NCBI GenBank assembly: GCA_035325905.1
Contig: DAOKYY010000048.1
Location: 1-25,789 of the forward strand
DNA: 25,789 nt
Reading direction: 5' to 3'
DNA from: DYGX01 sp035325905
GTDB taxonomy: Bacteria > Chloroflexota > Anaerolineae > Aggregatilineales > Aggregatilineaceae
Under the pieces are notes generated by a model. It worked only from the letters and a program-made list of their open reading frames with translations, was not told where the DNA came from and did no database searches. Below are positions 22,193 to 25,789 of this stretch, piece after piece. How positions within the stretch are numbered: position 1 is the stretch's first letter; the number at the start of each line of letters is the position of its first letter. A program made the position numbers and the translations under genes.

Positions 22193-23602
22193 ATGGAGAC
22201 TTCGGACCACCCCCGTTTCGCGCTCGCCAGCCCGTCGATGGGGCGGCTGGCGCTTGTCTTTGGCGTCACCGTGGCGCTGATCCTGGCCGGGATCGCGCTG
22301 GATGGCTCGCGGCGTGGCGTCACGGTCGCGCCGGGCGCCTACGCGCCGGTGGGCGAGGCGCGCGGCAACGAGCCGGTCCGCGTTCGTTTCTCACACGCGA
22401 TGAATCGCGCCTCGGTCCAGAGCCGCTTCGCGCTGTCCCCCAGCGCGCCGGGCGATTTCCACTGGAGCGACGAGCGCACGCTGGTCTTCACTCCCCGGCG
22501 CGCGCTGCCTGCCGGGCAGACGTACACCGTCACGATCGCGGCGGGCGCGCATTCAGCGGACGGCGCCCAGCTACGCCGCCCGCTCATCTGGCGCTTCACG
22601 GTTCTGCCGCCGCGCGTGGTCGCGCTGACCCCTGCCAGCCGGTTCCACCAGCAGCTGGCGCTGATCGATCCGCAAACCGGCGCGGTCGAGACGCTGTCAG
22701 AAGGGGATGGCGGCGTGCTGGATTATGCCGTCAGCCCCAGCGGGCGCGCGATCGCCTACGCGCAGGAAACGGACACGGGCGCCGCCAACCTGTGGGTGAT
22801 CGACCTGATCACGCGGACGCGCGCGCCGATCACCGACTGCGTGGCGGCGATCTGCCGCGCCCCGGCGTGGAGCGCCGACGGCCAGCGCATCGCCTACCAG
22901 CGCGCCGAGCTGGACCCGGATCGCGGCGCCGGCAACGGCCCGGCGCGCGCCTGGGTCGTCGATCTCGCGACGCTCCAGCCGAGCTTGTTGTTTGAGGACG
23001 AGCAGGCGCTCGGCGCAAGCCCGATCTGGTCGCCGGATGGCGCGCGCGTCGCCGCATTCGACGCGACGATCCCCGGCATCCGCGTGCGAGATTTCAGCGG
23101 CGGGCCGGGCGTGCGCATCGAGTCGTTGGAGGGCACGGCGGGCCTTTTCTCGCCGGACGGAGCGCGGCTGCTGGTTCCGGTGCTGGTGCGCGGGGCGCTT
23201 GGCGAGGCGTTTTACACGCAGCTTGAGCTGGTCGACCTGGCGCAAGGCGAGCGCGCGCGCGTCAGCGGCGACGTGGACGCCCCGATCGAAGACACCGGCG
23301 CGGTCTGGCTGCCGGGCGGCGACGCGCTGATCGTCCTGCGGCGCTACCTGGACGACCGTTTCACGCAGGGGCGACAGATCTACCGGCTCGATCTGGCAAG
23401 CGGCGACGCCGAGCCGCTGGTAGTCGACCCGGCCTACACGCACAGCGCGCTCGGCCTGGACGCCGCCGGGACGCGGCTGGTCTACCAGCGGTTCCCGGTC
23501 AGCCTGCCCGACGCCGAGCCGGAGATCTGGACGCTCGATCTGATCAGCGGCGCGCGAGCGCAAGTCGCCTCGGACGCCTTCCTGCCCGCCTGGGTGCCGT
23601 AG
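22193..23602 (+). CDS. Membrane-anchored Ig-like (Big_5) plus TolB-type beta-propeller protein
   Basis: Protein of 469 residues. A single N-terminal TM helix (about 17-36) without clear cleavage site suggests a cytoplasmic tail of 16 residues and an extracytoplasmic body. Residues about 45-138 look like a Big_5 (SbsA Ig-like) domain: the pattern PVRVRFSHAMNRASV...ALSP...WSDERTLVFTPRRALPAGQTYTVTI is typical. The remainder is a propeller with PD40 motifs AWSADGQRIAYQ (225-236), IWSPDGARVAAF (278-289) and LFSPDGARLLVP. C216 and C221 could form a disulfide. It probably binds surface polymers or proteins; no enzymatic motif is visible. A 22-base stretch around the WSPDGAR codons is identical to the one in the propeller gene at 5507-5528. 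No SD is seen, and a -10 element lies just before the ATG. Confidence 0.88.
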   Translation: METSDHPRFALASPSMGRLALVFGVTVALILAGIALDGSRRGVTVAPGAYAPVGEARGNEPVRVRFSHAMNRASVQSRFALSPSAPGDFHWSDERTLVFTPRRALPAGQTYTVTIAAGAHSADGAQLRRPLIWRFTVLPPRVVALTPASRFHQQLALIDPQTGAVETLSEGDGGVLDYAVSPSGRAIAYAQETDTGAANLWVIDLITRTRAPITDCVAAICRAPAWSADGQRIAYQRAELDPDRGAGNGPARAWVVDLATLQPSLLFEDEQALGASPIWSPDGARVAAFDATIPGIRVRDFSGGPGVRIESLEGTAGLFSPDGARLLVPVLVRGALGEAFYTQLELVDLAQGERARVSGDVDAPIEDTGAVWLPGGDALIVLRRYLDDRFTQGRQIYRLDLASGDAEPLVVDPAYTHSALGLDAAGTRLVYQRFPVSLPDAEPEIWTLDLISGARAQVASDAFLPAWVP

Positions 23603-23617
23603 CTCGCCCGCTACGGC
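23596..23617 (+). terminator. 8-bp hairpin over the stop codon of the Ig/propeller gene
   Basis: GCCGTAGC (23596-23603) pairs perfectly with GCTACGGC (23610-23617), loop of six bases; the TAG stop (23600-23602) is in the left arm. No T tract. Weak terminator or 3' end stabiliser. Confidence 0.5.
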
Positions 23618-23622
23618 GATTA

Positions 23623-23631
23623 TGCTAGGAT
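23623..23631 (+). promoter_or_regulatory. Possible extended -10 for the UMF1 transporter gene
   Basis: TGCTAGGAT (TGn plus TAGGAT, 4 of 6), overlapping an alternative TATGCT at 23621-23626. It lies 75 bases before the ATG at 23707 and just after the hairpin. Confidence 0.3.
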
Positions 23632-23706
23632 AAGCAGCAATTAGCGGTTGGCCCAAAAAACTTACTCTCGCTAACAGCTACCCTCTGCTTTTTCCAGGAG
23701 CGCCTC

Positions 23707-25789
23707 ATGACTCTCGCAGTTCACCCGGCTTCTACCGGCGCCTTCGATCAGATTGACGAGGCGACCTATCGCCGCCGCCAGCGCGCCTGGATGCTGTACG
23801 ATTGGGCGAACTCGGCCTTCGCGACGACGATCCTGGCGGCCGTGCTGCCCGCCTACTACAGCGGCGTCGCCGGGGCGACCCTGCCCAGCGAAGCCACGGC
23901 GACCGGCTATTGGAGCCTGACGCTCTCCATCGGGCTGTTCATCGTCGCCATTATTTCGCCCATTCTCGGCACAATTTCGGACGTGCGGCGCGGCAAGAAA
24001 GCGTTTCTTTCGCTGTTCGCGACCATCGGCGTGATCGGCACCGGGCTGCTGGTCTTCGTCGGGACCGGCGACTGGCTGCTGGCCTCGATCCTGTTCATCA
24101 TCGGGCGCGTCGGCTTCTCAGCCTCAATCGTGTTTTACGACGCGCTGCTGCCGCACGTCGCCCGGCCCAACGACGTGGATCGCCTCTCGACCGCCGGATA
24201 CGCGATCGGCTACCTCGGCGGCGGGCTGCTGCTGGCCGCCAACATCGTCATGATTTTCGTGTTCGGTAGCGAGCTGGGCGCGCGGCTGTCGTTCCTCAGC
24301 GTGGCGATCTGGTGGGCGGTCTTCTCGATCCCGGTGCTGCGCGTCGTGCCGGAGCCGCCAGCCGCGACCGCCGCGCTTGGCCCCGGTGAGAACGTGCTGA
24401 GCGTCAGCCTCAAACGCCTGCGCGACACCTTTCGCGACCTGCGCCAGTACCGCGAGCTGCTGAAATACCTGGTCGCGTTCCTGATCTACAACGACGGTAT
24501 TGGCACAATCATCGGTATCGCGGTGATCTACGGCGCCGAGTTGGGCCTGGGGACGCTCTCGCTGGTCGGCGCGCTGCTGCTGGTGCAGTTCGTCGGCATC
24601 CCGTTCAGCTTCATCTTTGGGCGGCTGCCCGCCGCCGGGGACCCGCGCCGCGCGTTCTTCCTGGCGTTCATTCTGTGGAACCTCGTCCTGCTGCCGGTCG
24701 TGGCGGTGGGCGCGCGGACCGCGCTCGATACCGACCTGACCGGCGCGCCGCGCCCGGATACGCCCGCGCTGGACGGAGCCGCCGGAACCGGCGTCGTCAG
24801 CCTGCGCGACGAGGCGGCGGTGCAGCGCGGCCTGCTCGCGGAAGATGCGCCCGGCGGCGCGCTCTCGCCCGCCCCGGAAGGCACCTGGCAGATCGCGACT
24901 ATTGAAGATGCCAAGTTTGATGGCGAGGCGCTGACCTACCTGTCCACCGGCGCGCCGGGCGCGGCCTACGCTTTGCGTTTCAACGGGCAGTCGGCCGAGT
25001 TGTTTTACTCCGAGGGGCCGGATCGCGGCATTTTCCGCGTGTATCTCGACGGCGCGCCGTATGATTTCGACGAGGACGGCGATCTGGGCACGGGCGAGGT
25101 CGACGCCTACCGCCGCACGGTGCGCTGGAACAACCGCCTGACGGTCGAGGCGGACGAGCCAGGGCTGCACACACTGGTCGTGCGCAACACCGGGCGCGCA
25201 AATGAGAGCGCGACCGGCACGCGGCTGGATGTCGGGCGGCTGGAAGTGCTGCCGCCGCCGCGCGTCGCGAGCCTGCCGCTGATCCTCGGCCTGCTGGCCG
25301 CGATCGAACTGAGCGGATTGGCCTTCGCCTGGACGCTCGGCCAGCGGCTGGTAAGCGGGCTGGCGGAGGCGCTCAACACCCAGCGCTCGATCCTGCTGGC
25401 GCTGTTCATCTACACTGTGATCGCGGTGCTCGGCTACTTCGTCAACTCCGTGCTGGAGTTCTGGCTGCTGGCGTGGCTGGTGGCGATTGTGCAGGGCGGC
25501 AGCCAGGCGCTCAGCCGCAGCCTGTACGCCAGCATGAGTCCGCGCGCCAAGAGCGGCGAGTTCTTCGGCTTTTTCAGCGTCATGGAGAAGTTCGCGGGCA
25601 TTCTGGGGCCGGTCCTGTTTGCGACGGTAGTCGCCATCTTCGGCAGCAGCCGCCCGGCGGTCCTCAGCCTGATCGCGCTGTTCGCAATTGGCGGCTGGCT
25701 GCTGACACGCGTTGACGTGGACGAGGGGCGTCGTGTCGCGCGCGCCGAAGACGAGGCGCTGCGGGCGCGCGGCGCGGTGACGGGAAGCT
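23707..25789 (+). CDS. UMF1/Atg22-like MFS transporter with inserted extracytoplasmic calcium-loop domain (3' end cut off)
   Basis: Open to the window edge, at least 694 residues. UMF1 hallmarks: YDWANSAFATTILAAVLPAYY in TM1, GFSASIVFYDALLPHV in TM4, LVAFLIYNDGIGTIIGIAVIYGAE in TM7 and QGGSQALSRSLYASMSP then GEFFGFFSVMEKFAGILGP near the C-terminus. UMF1 proteins are normally about 420-480 residues with 12 helices. Here, after TM8 (PFSFIFGRL), an extra helix (about 315-336), a 180-residue non-membrane segment (340-519) and another extra helix (about 522-545) come before canonical TM9. The predicted topology puts the inserted segment outside the membrane. AGGAG is six bases before the ATG. It is likely a solute exporter or amino acid/peptide permease; substrate unknown. 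The final visible residues are a cytoplasmic tail, so little is missing. Confidence 0.9.
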   Translation, partial: MTLAVHPASTGAFDQIDEATYRRRQRAWMLYDWANSAFATTILAAVLPAYYSGVAGATLPSEATATGYWSLTLSIGLFIVAIISPILGTISDVRRGKKAFLSLFATIGVIGTGLLVFVGTGDWLLASILFIIGRVGFSASIVFYDALLPHVARPNDVDRLSTAGYAIGYLGGGLLLAANIVMIFVFGSELGARLSFLSVAIWWAVFSIPVLRVVPEPPAATAALGPGENVLSVSLKRLRDTFRDLRQYRELLKYLVAFLIYNDGIGTIIGIAVIYGAELGLGTLSLVGALLLVQFVGIPFSFIFGRLPAAGDPRRAFFLAFILWNLVLLPVVAVGARTALDTDLTGAPRPDTPALDGAAGTGVVSLRDEAAVQRGLLAEDAPGGALSPAPEGTWQIATIEDAKFDGEALTYLSTGAPGAAYALRFNGQSAELFYSEGPDRGIFRVYLDGAPYDFDEDGDLGTGEVDAYRRTVRWNNRLTVEADEPGLHTLVVRNTGRANESATGTRLDVGRLEVLPPPRVASLPLILGLLAAIELSGLAFAWTLGQRLVSGLAEALNTQRSILLALFIYTVIAVLGYFVNSVLEFWLLAWLVAIVQGGSQALSRSLYASMSPRAKSGEFFGFFSVMEKFAGILGPVLFATVVAIFGSSRPAVLSLIALFAIGGWLLTRVDVDEGRRVARAEDEALRARGAVTGS
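24724..25263 (+). other. Inserted extracytoplasmic domain with EF-hand-type calcium loop, within the UMF1 gene
   Basis: Encodes residues 340-519 of the transporter. The first 50 residues are Ala/Pro/Gly-rich linker; residues about 393-517 are beta-rich and resemble a galactose-binding-like/jelly-roll domain, with YALRFNGQSAELFYSEG, the segment GIFRVYLDG, and GLHTLVVRNTG near the end. Residues 453-464 read DFDEDGDLGTGE, an exact D-x-D-x-D-G-x-L-x-x-x-E loop with acidic ligands at positions 1, 3, 5 and 12. Fold assignment is by pattern only. Confidence 0.7.

Noticed and set aside
1..25789. tRNA, rRNA, CRISPR array, insertion sequence, prophage or defence genes
   Set aside because: I saw no cloverleaf with conserved T-loop, no spaced repeats, no transposase or integrase motifs, and no known defence domains. 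A covariance-model and profile search would be needed for certainty.

Overview
The window is GC-rich, densely coded bacterial chromosome with long GC-driven antisense open frames, typical SD-led genes and no RNA gene, insertion sequence, integrase, CRISPR array or phage gene that I can see. The protein set (FtsK/SpoIIIE translocase with very long Pro/Gly/Asp-rich disordered parts, secreted TolB/WD40-like propellers, a PDZ-array protein, a UMF1-type transporter, a GH1 beta-glucosidase, several TetR/MFS and small hydrolase genes) looks most like a free-living, heterotrophic member of the Chloroflexota (Anaerolineae-like). That placement is an inference from gene style only; there is no rRNA or ribosomal protein to anchor it.

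Layout. 15-1308 (+): a membrane/coiled-coil protein overlapping a RimI-like GNAT acetyltransferase. 1390-4984 (-): a five-gene unit read right to left: alpha/beta hydrolase, MFS transporter, DUF1232 membrane protein, histidine phosphatase and YfcE-like phosphodiesterase. 4985-5153 is a divergent promoter region. 5154-6863 (+): secreted beta-propeller protein. 6970-10989 (+): OmpR-type response regulator, sensor histidine kinase, then a secreted protein made of four PDZ domains with no protease; phased direct repeats sit in front of the PDZ gene. 11137-12468 (+): secernin/C69 Ntn-hydrolase. 12565-17913 (-): a 1,782-residue FtsK, convergent with the C69 gene across a 14-bp inverted repeat. 18174-19526 (-): GH1 beta-glucosidase. 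19712-22150 (+): TetR regulator and 14-TM DHA2 drug efflux pump. 22193-23602 (+): membrane-anchored Ig-like plus beta-propeller protein, possibly leaderless. 23707-end (+): UMF1-family MFS protein, cut by the window edge.

How the genes work together. Two local circuits are readable: (1) TetR-efflux, with an imperfect palindrome between the -35 and -10 of the tetR promoter; (2) response regulator-kinase-PDZ array, an arrangement reminiscent of envelope-stress systems in which a two-component pair controls a PDZ/HtrA-type envelope protein. The kinase seems to have its own promoter behind a hairpin. Many genes are preceded by a -10 element of the form TGnTA(T/C)ACT or TACACT with no clear -35.

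The most unusual items are: the last gene, in which a transmembrane hairpin carrying a roughly 180-residue extracytoplasmic beta-rich domain with a canonical EF-hand-type calcium loop is inserted in the middle of a UMF1 transporter; the perfect 18-bp palindrome overlapping the predicted extended -10 of ftsK; the FtsK architecture with more than 1,000 disordered residues split into two blocks; and the protease-less PDZ array with Gly/Phe/Met-rich spacers.
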